From contig MHGH01000016.1 of NCBI GenBank assembly GCA_001805465.1, positions 53,328 through 69,539 on the forward strand: a stretch of 16,212 bases of DNA, written 5' to 3'. The notes beneath the pieces were generated by a model, which was not told the origin of the DNA, ran no database searches, and saw only the letters and a program-made list of their open reading frames with translations. The DNA comes from Omnitrophica WOR_2 bacterium RBG_13_41_10 (GTDB lineage: Bacteria > Omnitrophota > Gorgyraeia > Gygaellales > Profunditerraquicolaceae). Shown one piece after another: positions 1 to 8,884 of the stretch (position 1 is its first letter; every line of letters begins with the position of its first letter). Made by a program: the position numbers and the translations under genes.

Positions 1-831
1 GTAGTATTGCGCAGCCACAATATTTTTATTTAAAGATAAGAAACATAATTGAAGCCATTTTTTTTCAGACACAGCTTTCATTATATTCTCTTGAAAATCT
101 CTATAATGTTTTAATTCGTATTTATTATTTTCTTTTCTTGCTATTCTGCGGAATGCATATAAAGATTGTAAATGTTTAAAGGCTTCATCGTTGTTGTTAA
201 TATTTTCGATTTTAATAACTTCAACTTTAAAATTTTGTTCTAACTTTCGCCTACATGCACGTAAATCTCTACGCATTAATTTGGATAAACCATTTATATA
301 CGAATCCCAATCTAACGATAGTTTGATAACTGGGCAAAGATGACGCCTTTCCTTTATTAAATTATAAACTTTAATTTGTTTAAGATACCGGGCATTCATA
401 ACCATTTTAGCTATTGAATCTTCGCTAATATCAGCCAACATAAAAATATGCCATGAATTCAGAGATTTAAGTATAAATTGAAAAATAGATTTGATTATTT
501 CTTCTTCTTTTCCCTTAACACATATGAAATCTAAGTATTCTGAAGTCGCATAGTCACCATATCCTATAACTCTCAACTCATTATAAGAAATAAATTTTAT
601 TATTTTTACATTTGTAATGTACAATGGTGCGATGCCTAATAACTCTCCAGCTTCACTGCGACAAAGAATAATACATAATTTTTTATTGTTATTAAAGAAT
701 TTCCACCAGTTAAATTGCCATTCCCAGGTTAAAAATATATTCTCTGAACTACTCCTATCTAAAAGATTATCCCATTCTTCTTTTAGAGATTGAAATTTTT
801 CTATCGATTCAACTACTTCAAGTTTAAGCAT
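1..831 (-). CDS. CelD/BcsL-like GNAT acyltransferase (3' end outside window)
   Basis: This open frame of 277 codons runs off the left edge without a stop. The N-terminal part has the pattern of the 'acetyltransferase involved in cellulose biosynthesis' (CelD/BcsL) family: an EEWDNLLDRS stretch near residues 18-27 followed by ENIFLTWEWQFNWW near 30-43. A basic segment, SKLMRRDLRACRRKLE, near 183-198 matches the usual entry into the second GNAT-like domain (Acetyltransf_6). Family members are cytoplasmic and are thought to transfer acyl groups to sugars or amino compounds in exopolysaccharide clusters; the substrate here is unknown. The ATG overlaps the end of the preceding deacetylase gene by 8 bases, so translation is probably coupled, with AAGGAA about ten bases upstream. 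The acetyl-CoA site would lie mostly in the missing C-terminal part, so activity cannot be judged. Confidence 0.82.
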   Translation of the reverse strand, partial: MLKLEVVESIEKFQSLKEEWDNLLDRSSSENIFLTWEWQFNWWKFFNNNKKLCIILCRSEAGELLGIAPLYITNVKIIKFISYNELRVIGYGDYATSEYLDFICVKGKEEEIIKSIFQFILKSLNSWHIFMLADISEDSIAKMVMNARYLKQIKVYNLIKERRHLCPVIKLSLDWDSYINGLSKLMRRDLRACRRKLEQNFKVEVIKIENINNNDEAFKHLQSLYAFRRIARKENNKYELKHYRDFQENIMKAVSEKKWLQLCFLSLNKNIVAAQYY

Positions 832-1768
832 CTTTCAACATTTCCTTTATTAATTTAAGCACTACTAAACTCGGCGGCCTATTTGCTAATGAAATTCTTC
901 TTAAAGAAAAATAATCGTCGCCTTTTTTTACTTTTCCTTCAATAGCCGTAACTGCACATTTAAAGCCACTCTGTTTTAATATCTGCTTGGTGCTTTCATC
1001 AAAATCTTCTGGCTGGCCATTAGGATAGCAAAATGTAGCTATAGGTCTATCTATAATAAATTCTATTCTTCGTTTACTATCTACGATTTCTTTTCTTGCC
1101 TCTTCTTTGTTGACTTTACTTAATATAGAATGATTTACGGTATGTGCTCCAAAATCTATACCTTCTCCTGCCATAGAAAGCACTTCTTCCCAAGAAAGCA
1201 TCTTTTCAGATTCAGGTATAGAACTTAAGTCAACTTTATATTTTAATAGCAGACTGACGAGCTCTTTATCTTTTGCAGTATTAGTTAATCTTTTAAGTCT
1301 ATTCTTTATATTTATTCGCATTGATTCATCTATGCTCTTAATTAAGTTTAATTTATCTGTCCAGATAACATCATTATTATCGACTGCACCGGTAGCTAAA
1401 AATACCGTAGCAGGAACACTATGCTCTTTCAGGACCGGAAAGACTCTTGAGTAAACATCTTTGTATCCGTCATCAAAGGTAATTATTGCATAAGAATTTC
1501 TGGAATTTACATTCGAGTAGATAAATTCAGATAATGTAGTCATCATAAAATATTTTTTAAGCAATTTAATTTGTTCTTTAAAAATAGCAATGTTAACTCC
1601 TTCAAATATGCCATTATTATCACTGTTGATACGATGATACATTAAAATTAAATGTGTTGGCTTAATTCTAACTAATATACTTAATATAAGTTGCGATATT
1701 CCAGTATAATAAAGAAAAGCAGCTAAAATAATTTTTAATAAATTGGCAATTTTCATTATCCTCGGCAT
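824..1768 (-). CDS. NodB-fold polysaccharide deacetylase
   Basis: This is a carbohydrate esterase 4 type protein that hydrolyses N-acetyl (or O-acetyl) groups from a glycan using a metal ion. All main NodB motifs are visible: TFDDGY at residues 97-102 (catalytic base and metal aspartates), H209-x3-H213 in GAHTVNHS (metal histidines), and FCYPNG at 246-251. A hydrophobic stretch at about residues 10-33 suggests a membrane anchor or uncleaved signal, so the domain may act at the membrane or outside it. The 314-residue length is normal for a one-domain enzyme. The first ATG directly abuts the stop of the upstream GT2 gene and has no Shine-Dalgarno. The ATG at 1756 (residue 5) has GAGG three bases upstream and is a plausible alternative start. 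Placement in the glycosyltransferase run suggests it trims an acetamido sugar of the local polysaccharide. The fold is certain, the substrate is not. Confidence 0.9.
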   Translation of the reverse strand: MPRIMKIANLLKIILAAFLYYTGISQLILSILVRIKPTHLILMYHRINSDNNGIFEGVNIAIFKEQIKLLKKYFMMTTLSEFIYSNVNSRNSYAIITFDDGYKDVYSRVFPVLKEHSVPATVFLATGAVDNNDVIWTDKLNLIKSIDESMRINIKNRLKRLTNTAKDKELVSLLLKYKVDLSSIPESEKMLSWEEVLSMAGEGIDFGAHTVNHSILSKVNKEEARKEIVDSKRRIEFIIDRPIATFCYPNGQPEDFDESTKQILKQSGFKCAVTAIEGKVKKGDDYFSLRRISLANRPPSLVVLKLIKEMLKDA

Positions 1769-2704
1769 TTAATAGTTGACTTCCTTTTTGATTTTTCTTC
1801 TTAGTTTAATCAAAGTAACAATTATATTCCTGGGCATACAATAGAGAAAACATAATGCCCAGTTTTTAAGTGAAAACATATTTTGTCTGAAGGAAAGAGT
1901 AATCCAATGCTTAGCCTTATTCTTGTTACCTGTTAATAAATTAAAAAGTACTGCGGCGTTTAAATAAAGCAGATATCGCTGTGGGCAACATTGAATCCAA
2001 GTTTCTCCGTGCTCATTTAATAAAATCTCTGTAGCCTTTACCATTTTATGCGGACTATTAATCTGATAGCCAACAGAACTTAAGCTCGAAGGATTCTTAT
2101 AAAAAATAGTAGTGGAAATATCTGTATATAAAAAATCCCATTTCTTAGCTAAGCGCCACCATAAAATAGATTCCTGAAATAAAAGTTCTTCATCAAAACG
2201 CATATTACCTATTGCTTCTTTTTTCCAAGAACTACGAAATTCTCCTTTTGCCTTTTCTCTACAAATAATATCCTTGTATCCTAAAACTAAATTATCTTTT
2301 TCTAAACAACCCATTTTTTCTCTGGTTTTACTATCAATACACATAGTGACAACGTTACCGATTTTCTTATCAGTTACATCTTGCCATAAATTTTTGAAAG
2401 CTTCTAAGGCATTGGGTAAATATTCGTCATCGTGATCCACAAAATTTATATACTTGCCTCTTGCCATATCTAAACCATAATTCCGAGCAGTATTAACCCC
2501 TCTATTTTGGGGCAACTTTTTATAAATAATTCGATTGTCGTTAAATACCCTTATGATATCTTCGATATTTTCGCTTGAGCCATCATCAATAATGATTAAC
2601 TCAAAATCTGGAAAAGTTTGCTTAAGGATACTCTTGACGGTCCTTGGTAATACTTTAGCGCCATTATAAGTTGGTGTAATAATACTAAATATAGGTTCTG
2701 ACAT
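1769..2704 (-). CDS. Family 2 glycosyltransferase
   Basis: This 311-residue GT-A fold inverting glycosyltransferase would transfer a sugar from a nucleotide donor to a lipid-linked glycan at the inner face of the membrane. The start of the catalytic domain is SIITPTYNG (residues 7-15), the nucleotide-binding DDG is at about 40-42, and the metal-binding DxD is D90-H-D92 within FVDHDDE. The His between the two aspartates is less common than Ala or Asp. The C-terminal third, about residues 230-311, is basic and partly hydrophobic and may lie against the membrane. The ATG follows the methyltransferase stop after four bases; GGAG ten bases upstream lies inside that gene's final codons. Donor and acceptor cannot be predicted from sequence. 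Confidence 0.9.
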   Translation of the reverse strand: MSEPIFSIITPTYNGAKVLPRTVKSILKQTFPDFELIIIDDGSSENIEDIIRVFNDNRIIYKKLPQNRGVNTARNYGLDMARGKYINFVDHDDEYLPNALEAFKNLWQDVTDKKIGNVVTMCIDSKTREKMGCLEKDNLVLGYKDIICREKAKGEFRSSWKKEAIGNMRFDEELLFQESILWWRLAKKWDFLYTDISTTIFYKNPSSLSSVGYQINSPHKMVKATEILLNEHGETWIQCCPQRYLLYLNAAVLFNLLTGNKNKAKHWITLSFRQNMFSLKNWALCFLYCMPRNIIVTLIKLRRKIKKEVNY

Positions 2705-2708
2705 ATCC

Positions 2709-3440
2709 TTATGACTCCATTTCTAATCTAAAATAGCTGTCTAAAAAAAATGACAATAGCTTAGGGCAATACAAATTTTTCAAATAAAAATATCTGGAAG
2801 GCCAAGAAATCTTAGGCTCAGAAAAATTGGCTTGTTTCAATAACCTGACCCAAACCTTAGGAGATTTATGCTTTCTAAAATCAACACCTCTGCAAAAAGG
2901 TGAATTTCTATTTAAGAACTTAAAAAAATTCTTATCTGAATTATCTAAAATAATTAATTTACCATTATGATTCATTAGAGATTTTATCTTCTTAAAGATT
3001 ACTAAATACTTCTCTTGCGCATCTAAATTAGTATCTAACCTCATACAGGCATTTTCATCTAAGTGGTTTATAGAGTTATTTGATAGTACGATGTCGAATT
3101 TTAAACCATTTGGTTTGTATTCTTCTATAATTTGAGGGATGCATTCTGTGTTGTCTATACTAAGCTCAGAGATAAATTTTTTAAAGATATTACTACTCTC
3201 GTCTTCACAACCATCGACTTCGGGTTCCAATCCAACTGCCAGCTTTGCTCCATTTAATTTCGCCCAAACACTATAAACGCCCGTGCCGCAACCGATTTCT
3301 AATATTGATTTGTTTATTAAATTAACATTTCTAAATACTTGACGAGCCCTAAAAAGGAACCTATCTTCTGATTTATACAGTCCATACTTTACTGTTAATT
3401 TCTTAAATTTATTGATTAATTCTTTTTTTGTTGTATCCAT
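2709..3440 (-). CDS. Class I SAM-dependent methyltransferase
   Basis: This 243-residue protein has a Rossmann-type SAM-binding site: motif I is ILEIGCGTG (residues 46-54), followed by an acidic residue at the end of strand 2 (GLEPEVDG), and a motif IV-like region, KFDIVLSNNSINHL. Before the domain is a basic helical lead of about 40 residues. In a polysaccharide operon it most likely O- or N-methylates a sugar, either within the repeat or at the non-reducing end. Asn-Asn-Ser in place of the more usual hydrophobic or acidic motif after IVLS marks it as a divergent member. It sits between a GT4 gene (five-base gap upstream) and a GT2 gene (four-base gap downstream). The ribosome site is weak (AAAGAT), so it may depend on coupling. 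It is not closely similar to the other methyltransferase at 8933-9625. Confidence 0.85.
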   Translation of the reverse strand: MDTTKKELINKFKKLTVKYGLYKSEDRFLFRARQVFRNVNLINKSILEIGCGTGVYSVWAKLNGAKLAVGLEPEVDGCEDESSNIFKKFISELSIDNTECIPQIIEEYKPNGLKFDIVLSNNSINHLDENACMRLDTNLDAQEKYLVIFKKIKSLMNHNGKLIILDNSDKNFFKFLNRNSPFCRGVDFRKHKSPKVWVRLLKQANFSEPKISWPSRYFYLKNLYCPKLLSFFLDSYFRLEMES

Positions 3441-3445
3441 AATCT

Positions 3446-4579
3446 TTATGCTAATTCGGAATAGATTTCTAATGTTTTTTTTGCCATTTTTCCCCAGCTA
3501 AATTCTTTGGCTCTTTTAATTCCTTTATCAATCAGTATCTGTTTTAATTGGCCGTCTTCAACTATTCGCTCCATCGAATTAGCAATACTTTCTTCATTAT
3601 AGGGATCCACATACAATACAGCATCGCCCCCAACCTCTGGTAAAGATGCAACATTTGATGTAATCACCGGAGTTCCACTTCTCATAGCTTCTAATACAGG
3701 CAGCCCAAAGCCTTCATATAAAGATGGAAAAACAAAACATTCGCTTGCACTATAAAGTAAAGGTAAATCCGTATCTGAAACATACCCAATCAATTTAACA
3801 TCATTTTGAATACCGAATTTATATATTAAATCCTGATGCCTATTAAACCATGGGCCGTTGCTCCCTGCACCACAAATTATTAAAGAAAATTCTTTTTTGT
3901 ACCTAAATAAACTAAATGCTTTTATTAGCCGTTCAACATTCTTTCTGGGAACTCCACCGGCAGAAAAAAAGTATTTTTTTTCAATGCCATATTTCTTTCT
4001 GACATTAGTTAGTAGCCCGTTTTCATTTTTATTTATTGGCTTAAATCTATCATCCACGCCAAGATGAATTACTTTGATTTTTTCGGAAGAAACATTAAGA
4101 TATCCCAGAATATCCTTTTTTGTAGTATCTGAAACAGCAATACACATATCTGCCGACTTTACGGATTTAAATAATGATTTTATATCTTGTGGGAAATAGC
4201 TATCGGCAATTTTTAAGGTTCTTAAATCATGCACAGTCAAAATCCTTTTTGTTTTATTTCTATCAGGAAGATAATACCCTGACGGAGCATGATATATATC
4301 ACATCTGTTTCTTTTAAAAAAATACGGGAGAACCAATTTTGTTAATAATGTGTTTTTAAAAGGTAAGTCTCTATCGGGGACTCGTAGAATTTTCTTTTTG
4401 AAATTATTTTTATTCGGCCCAGGCATTTGAGATTCCTTTTTTCTTAAAGTGGTAAATAAAAGAAAATACTCATTATCTTCATCAATTTGACTTAAACCAT
4501 TGATTAAGTTCTCAGTGTAACTGAATACTCCGTGCCTTAATTTTCCGTTAATTCCCCTTGCATCAATAGCTATTTTCAT
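3446..4579 (-). CDS. Family 4 glycosyltransferase (mannosyl/rhamnosyltransferase-like)
   Basis: This 377-residue GT-B fold retaining glycosyltransferase opens with KIAIDARGINGKLRHGVFSYTENL, split as a typical first strand and Gly-rich loop, and has TVHDL at 115-119. The C-terminal donor-binding domain carries the EX7E motif E289-GFGLPVL-E297, followed by SGTPVITSN and a VGGDAVLYVDP stretch. This pattern is common in O-antigen enzymes that transfer mannose, rhamnose or related GDP/dTDP/UDP sugars. The specific donor is not readable here, although a dTDP-deoxyhexose made by the upstream genes is a reasonable candidate. The start ATG has only a weak purine-rich leader, and the gene sits 12 bases after the preceding GT2. 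No truncation or missing motif was seen. Confidence 0.9.
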   Translation of the reverse strand: MKIAIDARGINGKLRHGVFSYTENLINGLSQIDEDNEYFLLFTTLRKKESQMPGPNKNNFKKKILRVPDRDLPFKNTLLTKLVLPYFFKRNRCDIYHAPSGYYLPDRNKTKRILTVHDLRTLKIADSYFPQDIKSLFKSVKSADMCIAVSDTTKKDILGYLNVSSEKIKVIHLGVDDRFKPINKNENGLLTNVRKKYGIEKKYFFSAGGVPRKNVERLIKAFSLFRYKKEFSLIICGAGSNGPWFNRHQDLIYKFGIQNDVKLIGYVSDTDLPLLYSASECFVFPSLYEGFGLPVLEAMRSGTPVITSNVASLPEVGGDAVLYVDPYNEESIANSMERIVEDGQLKQILIDKGIKRAKEFSWGKMAKKTLEIYSELA

Positions 4580-4591
4580 ATCTTTTTTTCT

Positions 4592-5431
4592 TTAAGCAAA
4601 AAGGTATTTTAATCCATACTTAATTATTTCTCTATAACAAACGGTAGGATAATAGATATTCTTGAGTCTAACAAAATATTCTTTCGCTAACTCTTTTAAA
4701 TTGTAACAGTATATTCTGGAAAATTCTTTATTCCTTAAATCCGCCATTTTCTTATGGTGTTTTATTAGAAGTTGCAAAGTATAATATAAACTTTGTTCGT
4801 AGTTATTTTTAATGATACTTTTTTTTCTAATCTTATATATATACAGCGGCTCATTTATATAGATAAATTTCTTACCCGCCTTAATCAATCTAATATTTAA
4901 ATCCCAATCTACTCTCGCTTTAAGACGCTCATCATAAAGACCAATATCCAATAGACTTTTTTTAAAAAACATTGGAGTCCGTCTAATAAAATCGCATATT
5001 AAGATATTATAAAGGTATCTTTCGTTTGGAACTTCAGATTTAAATACTTCCTTAATCCCATTTTCTATATGCCATAAATCACTGATGCACCATTCTGCCC
5101 CTGAAGAAGATAAGGCATTTATACATTTTTCTAAAGTATGCGGCACTAACTCATCATCAGCATCTAAAAGCGCTATAAACTCACCCGTTGCTTCTTGGAT
5201 AGCACGATTCCTGGATGCAGATGCTCCTTTATTTTGCTGATAAATATATTTAATCTGTTGGGGATAAGACACTTTATATCTTTTTACAATTTCACGGGTG
5301 TTATCTGTAGAACCATCGTCTACGATTATTATTTCGAAGTTTCTATATGTTTGGCACAAAACACTTTCTATCGCGTCTTCTATGTAGTTACCACAATTAT
5401 AAGTAGGAATTATTATGCTTATTTTTAACAT
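4592..5431 (-). CDS. Family 2 glycosyltransferase
   Basis: This 279-residue GT-A glycosyltransferase has ISIIIPTYNCGNYIEDA at the N-terminus, VDDGSTDNT at about 37-45 and the metal-binding D90-A-D92 in LLDADDEL. An RVDWDLNIRL segment matches the region that normally holds the catalytic base. The C-terminus is a short helical basic tail rather than a transmembrane domain, so it is a soluble or peripheral enzyme that adds a single sugar to the growing chain. A good AAGGA seven bases before the ATG overlaps the stop of the preceding GT4 gene, which supports the start and indicates tight coupling. Donor and acceptor are unknown. Confidence 0.9.
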   Translation of the reverse strand: MLKISIIIPTYNCGNYIEDAIESVLCQTYRNFEIIIVDDGSTDNTREIVKRYKVSYPQQIKYIYQQNKGASASRNRAIQEATGEFIALLDADDELVPHTLEKCINALSSSGAEWCISDLWHIENGIKEVFKSEVPNERYLYNILICDFIRRTPMFFKKSLLDIGLYDERLKARVDWDLNIRLIKAGKKFIYINEPLYIYKIRKKSIIKNNYEQSLYYTLQLLIKHHKKMADLRNKEFSRIYCYNLKELAKEYFVRLKNIYYPTVCYREIIKYGLKYLFA

Positions 5432-5438
5432 GTTAGAA

Positions 5439-5443
5439 TCCTT
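5439..5443 (-). promoter_or_regulatory. Shine-Dalgarno site for the GT2 at 4592-5431
   Basis: AAGGA on the minus strand lies seven bases before the ATG at 5431 and directly after the stop codon (5446-5444) of the upstream GT4 gene. It supports the chosen start. Confidence 0.6.
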
Positions 5444-6640
5444 TTAATTGCTAATGTCTGTATTATAAACCTTCCCTAGCTTTTGGGTAAGCTCACCAAT
5501 ATTAAAATTATTTTCTATGAATCTCTTTCCTGCTTCACCCATTTTTTTACGAAGAGATTCGTTTTCTATAAGATAAATAATCCTAGATTTTGCTTGTTGT
5601 ATATTATTTTCATTAATTAAATATCCCGTTACTCTATCTTTTATTGCCTCGCATACGCCTCCTACATTCGTAGCAACAACTGGTATCTTCATTGCTTGTG
5701 CTTCTAATAAAACAGTAGGCAATCCTTCCGCTTTGCTTGGTAAGAAAAAAATATCTGCTTCTTTTAATTTATTGATTACTTCTTCTTGGGTAAGTGTTCC
5801 AAATAGAACCACAACATCTTTTATATTGAGTTCCAAAATTTCTTGCTCCACTTCTTCTCTTTTACTACCGTCACCTATTAAATAATACTTAAATTTGTAT
5901 TTTCCTTCATCTTTTAAAGATTTTATAACTTTTAAAGCAAGTGAAATATTTTTTACTTCTTCAAGCCTCGCTACAGTTGTTATAACTAAATTATCTTTTT
6001 TAAATTTTCTAAAATTAAATTTTTCTAAATTTATTCCATTATAAATACGGATTATTTTATTAAAGGGGCAGCCTAGAATGGTAAGTTTATCCTTAATAAA
6101 ATCGGAGGTAGCAATGATACAATCTGATTTTTGAAATAATTTTTTGTAAATTCCCCCTCCCCGCTCCAATCCTAGACGTATATCACAACCATGAAAAGTA
6201 GTAATGAATTTAGTCTGGGGTAAGAATTCTTTAAGAAAAATCAGCCTTTGTCCATTATGCCCAAAATGGAAATGAATCACATCGTATTTCTTTCTTAAAA
6301 AACAAAATAATACAAAAAAATTTGTAATGGTATCATATTTGTTATCACTAATATGAAAAAGTAAAAATTTAATTATTTCTTTAAAATTTAAAAAAAAGTT
6401 CATCATAATAATTTTTATTAATTTTATTAACCTTTCACTTCTTAATTGAGATTTTTCAAAATAATTTATTTTATTAAGAAGATTATATTTCGTAACATCT
6501 GAATGCATTTTTTTCCCAAAAGAATTACTGAATGCAAAAATATCAACCCCGTAGCCTAAATCAATTAAACTAGTAATTTGATTTAAGATAAATGTTTCTG
6601 AAATTGTAGGGAATGTTCCAACTACTATTGCAATTTTCAT
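5444..6640 (-). CDS. Family 4 glycosyltransferase, WcaL/AmsK-like
   Basis: This 398-residue GT-B glycosyltransferase begins with a GTFPTISETFILNQI stretch (residues 8-22), the N-terminal signature of the colanic-acid/amylovoran enzymes WcaL and AmsK and their relatives. FHGCDIR (149-155) corresponds to the conserved acceptor-side loop. The C-terminal domain has the EX7E motif E305-GLPTVLL-E313 and VVATNVGGVCEAI. It should act in the cytoplasm on a lipid-linked oligosaccharide. The gene is extremely AT-rich: the 60 bases from 6361 contain only five G or C, against 27 of 60 at 13321-13380. This is typical of horizontally acquired glycan genes. The leader has no clear Shine-Dalgarno. The WcaL resemblance is at family level and does not fix the sugar. 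Confidence 0.88.
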   Translation of the reverse strand: MKIAIVVGTFPTISETFILNQITSLIDLGYGVDIFAFSNSFGKKMHSDVTKYNLLNKINYFEKSQLRSERLIKLIKIIMMNFFLNFKEIIKFLLFHISDNKYDTITNFFVLFCFLRKKYDVIHFHFGHNGQRLIFLKEFLPQTKFITTFHGCDIRLGLERGGGIYKKLFQKSDCIIATSDFIKDKLTILGCPFNKIIRIYNGINLEKFNFRKFKKDNLVITTVARLEEVKNISLALKVIKSLKDEGKYKFKYYLIGDGSKREEVEQEILELNIKDVVVLFGTLTQEEVINKLKEADIFFLPSKAEGLPTVLLEAQAMKIPVVATNVGGVCEAIKDRVTGYLINENNIQQAKSRIIYLIENESLRKKMGEAGKRFIENNFNIGELTQKLGKVYNTDISN

Positions 6641-6690
6641 TTAAATTACTTTTTCTGTTATTAAAATATGCTTTAGTTTATTTTCGAAAT

Positions 6691-7629
6691 TTAAAAATTT
6701 CTAAAAATTTTTTGAAATAAACATAGCACAACAATAAAGTAAGGTTTTAATATTCTGTAAACAAACGTAAATTTTAAATTTTCTGTTTCTCTTGGCCAAT
6801 AGTGAAAACCAATAAACGGGAATGTTAAAATTGAACGAATTAATAAAATTAATGCCTCACTAATTTTTTTTTCTGAGTAGCGAATTGTAGCAAATTCATA
6901 ATAAATCTTTGCCAATCTGACCCTTTTGGTTAGAAAATTAACACCTTTATTAATTTTTTGTTCTTGAAAGATCATTAAATTATTTAAAAATCTCGTTTCT
7001 ATATTTTTAGAAACATTGTTTCTGTGTATTCGATACTTGGCTAGGGGCGTATTTATATATTGAAATTTATACTTCTTTGCTAAACGTAACCATAAATCAT
7101 AATCTTGAGAAACGATTAATCTTTCATCAAATTCCCCAACATCATAGAAACATCTGCGTCGCATTAGGACTGTTAGCGTCAAAACAAAGTTTCCTTTATA
7201 TAAACGCCTAAATGTTTCGAGTTTTGACTTTTTATTTTCTTTCCATACGTTAATATTTTCACCTGCCTCATTAATAACATATGACCCTGAACAAACGAAT
7301 GCTAGATTAAGATTTTTTTCTATTATTTCAAGTTGCACATCTAGCTTATTCGGCAACCATAAATCATCGTCATCTAAAAACGCAATATATTCACCTTGAG
7401 ATTGACTTATTCCAAAATTTCTTGCAGCTGAAGAACCCCTATTTTTCTGGTAGAAGTAGCGGACTTTACCGTCGTATTTTTGTAAAACCTTTCTCGTATC
7501 ATCCGTCGATCCATCATCCACAACTATAATCTCATAATCTCGATATGTCTGAGCTAAAATACTATCGATTGTTTCACATATATAATGCGCTCTATTATAT
7601 GTTGGTATGATAACACTAACTTTTGGCAT
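6691..7629 (-). CDS. Family 2 glycosyltransferase, paralogue of the fused GT2 at 11678
   Basis: This 312-residue GT-A enzyme begins PKVSVIIPTYNRAHYICET, has VDDGSTDDT at about 37-45 and the metal-binding D86-D-D88 within FLDDDDLW. SQDYDLWLRL supplies the expected acidic residue of the catalytic region. About 230 residues align almost without gaps to the second domain of the cupin fusion protein encoded at 11678-13000, including the HYICETIDS stretch, the YDGK/YNGK loop and the NTPLAKYR/NIPLAKYR segment, so the two are paralogues. The C-terminal region is helical and basic. A strong AGGAG seven bases before the ATG overlaps the TAG stop of the preceding gene and fixes the start. It probably uses a donor related to that of its paralogue, which is inference only. 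Confidence 0.91.
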   Translation of the reverse strand: MPKVSVIIPTYNRAHYICETIDSILAQTYRDYEIIVVDDGSTDDTRKVLQKYDGKVRYFYQKNRGSSAARNFGISQSQGEYIAFLDDDDLWLPNKLDVQLEIIEKNLNLAFVCSGSYVINEAGENINVWKENKKSKLETFRRLYKGNFVLTLTVLMRRRCFYDVGEFDERLIVSQDYDLWLRLAKKYKFQYINTPLAKYRIHRNNVSKNIETRFLNNLMIFQEQKINKGVNFLTKRVRLAKIYYEFATIRYSEKKISEALILLIRSILTFPFIGFHYWPRETENLKFTFVYRILKPYFIVVLCLFQKIFRNF

Positions 7630-7636
7630 ATAAATT

Positions 7637-7641
7637 CTCCT
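7637..7641 (-). promoter_or_regulatory. Strong Shine-Dalgarno overlapping a stop codon
   Basis: Minus-strand AGGAG sits seven bases before the ATG at 7629. Its first bases are shared with the TAG stop (7642-7640) of the upstream GT4 gene, a layout that couples translation of the two genes. Confidence 0.7.
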
Positions 7642-8884
7642 AAGTTTTATCTAAAATTTTCGTCTTTATAATTGATTTTAAAAATGAAAGTAGATTATAC
7701 AATTTAATTTCAATTTTTATTTTATAATAGCGGAAATTCTTTATTGAAAGCATAATTATTTTTATTTTTCTCGCTTCCCATCTATATTGATAAAAACTAC
7801 TTTTATCATTATAAGATATTGCATTAAAGATAGCATCTTCAATTTGTTTAACAATTGAATCTGGATTATTTCTGCGCTTTACCAACAACTCTCCCTGCTT
7901 ACCTATTTTTCTGCGTAATTCTGAATCCTCGACTAGAGTTTTTAACGCTTCTACAAGTGCATTAGAATCTTTATCCTTAACCACAATGCCGCCTTCAGCA
8001 ATAACCTCTTTATTCGCGTAATTATCGTAGCTAACAATGGGCTTCCCAAATAATGAAGCTTCACAAAATACTATGCCGTAACCTTCCATAGAAGTTGGTG
8101 CGCTATATATGTCGATTATACTTAAAATTTCTTGTTTTTCTTCATCGGATACAGGGCCAACATATAAAAAATCATTATCAGTTAATCCCAAAGAAGAAAC
8201 TAACTTTTTCATTTCTTGAATTCTGACTCCTTTCGGCAAGCCATAGGTAGCTTCTTCACCGGCAAGCAATAAAAAAATAGGAATTTTTGTTTTTCTTCTT
8301 AATTCAATATAAGCCATTATTGTTTCTGAAATCATTTTTAAAGATTCAATTCTCGAAATACGCCCTAAGATTACTCTATCTAAAGGCACTTTCCATTTCT
8401 TTTTTATCTCTAAAATATTGCTTTTTACCTTATAGCGTTCTATATCTATTGGAATCGGTATTCTTATAACTTTATCTAAGCCTAATATTAAAACATTACT
8501 CTTAGAAGTTGTTATTATTTGTTTAAATAACCAAGCTGGCGATCTTAAAGGAAAAGAACAATGTGCGTAATTGATAACGGGGATATGGGATAAAAAAAGA
8601 TCATATACATGTTGATGAAGATAAGACGGCGATCCATTAACTATATGAGTTACTACGCAGTCACCGCCGTTTCTTTTAACTAAATCTGTGACGCCTCTAT
8701 CTTCTGTAAAAAAAATAGGACAATTCAATTCTTCAAACCTAGATCTAAAAGAACCATCTTTAAAAGCAATAACATAATGTTTTAATAATGTATTTGATTT
8801 GCTATATTTAATGAAAGTATATAAAAATTCATTTATACCACCGTAATTAAACCCTCTAATAATATGAAAAATTTTCTTAGACAT
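7640..8884 (-). CDS. Family 4 glycosyltransferase with long basic C-terminal tail
   Basis: This 414-residue GT-B enzyme has an N-terminal GGINEFLY segment (15-22) in the position of the usual Gly-Gly acceptor loop, VINYAHCSFP near 103-112, and a C-terminal donor domain with the EX7E motif E267-GYGIVFC-E275 followed by LFGKPIVSYDN. The canonical domain ends near residue 355. The last 54 residues (361-414) are rich in Lys, Arg, Tyr and Ile and could form amphipathic helices that hold the enzyme on the membrane. It otherwise has normal GT4 length and no missing motif. The leader before the ATG is a weak TGGAT, with a 48-base gap to the preceding methyltransferase gene. It probably extends the same lipid-linked glycan as the neighbouring transferases. 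Confidence 0.88.
   Translation of the reverse strand: MSKKIFHIIRGFNYGGINEFLYTFIKYSKSNTLLKHYVIAFKDGSFRSRFEELNCPIFFTEDRGVTDLVKRNGGDCVVTHIVNGSPSYLHQHVYDLFLSHIPVINYAHCSFPLRSPAWLFKQIITTSKSNVLILGLDKVIRIPIPIDIERYKVKSNILEIKKKWKVPLDRVILGRISRIESLKMISETIMAYIELRRKTKIPIFLLLAGEEATYGLPKGVRIQEMKKLVSSLGLTDNDFLYVGPVSDEEKQEILSIIDIYSAPTSMEGYGIVFCEASLFGKPIVSYDNYANKEVIAEGGIVVKDKDSNALVEALKTLVEDSELRRKIGKQGELLVKRRNNPDSIVKQIEDAIFNAISYNDKSSFYQYRWEARKIKIIMLSIKNFRYYKIKIEIKLYNLLSFLKSIIKTKILDKT

Noticed and set aside
3858..4067. Plus-strand open frame of 69 codons.
   Set aside because: It lies wholly inside the minus-strand GT4 gene that has full family motifs; no ribosome site or domain. The same holds for the other plus-strand frames across the window.
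6686..6701. Inverted repeat GAAATTT-AA-AAATTTC across the stop codon of the GT2 at 6691.
   Set aside because: The stem is nearly all A-T with a two-base loop and lies in a very AT-rich stretch; it is not a convincing terminator and is expected by chance.
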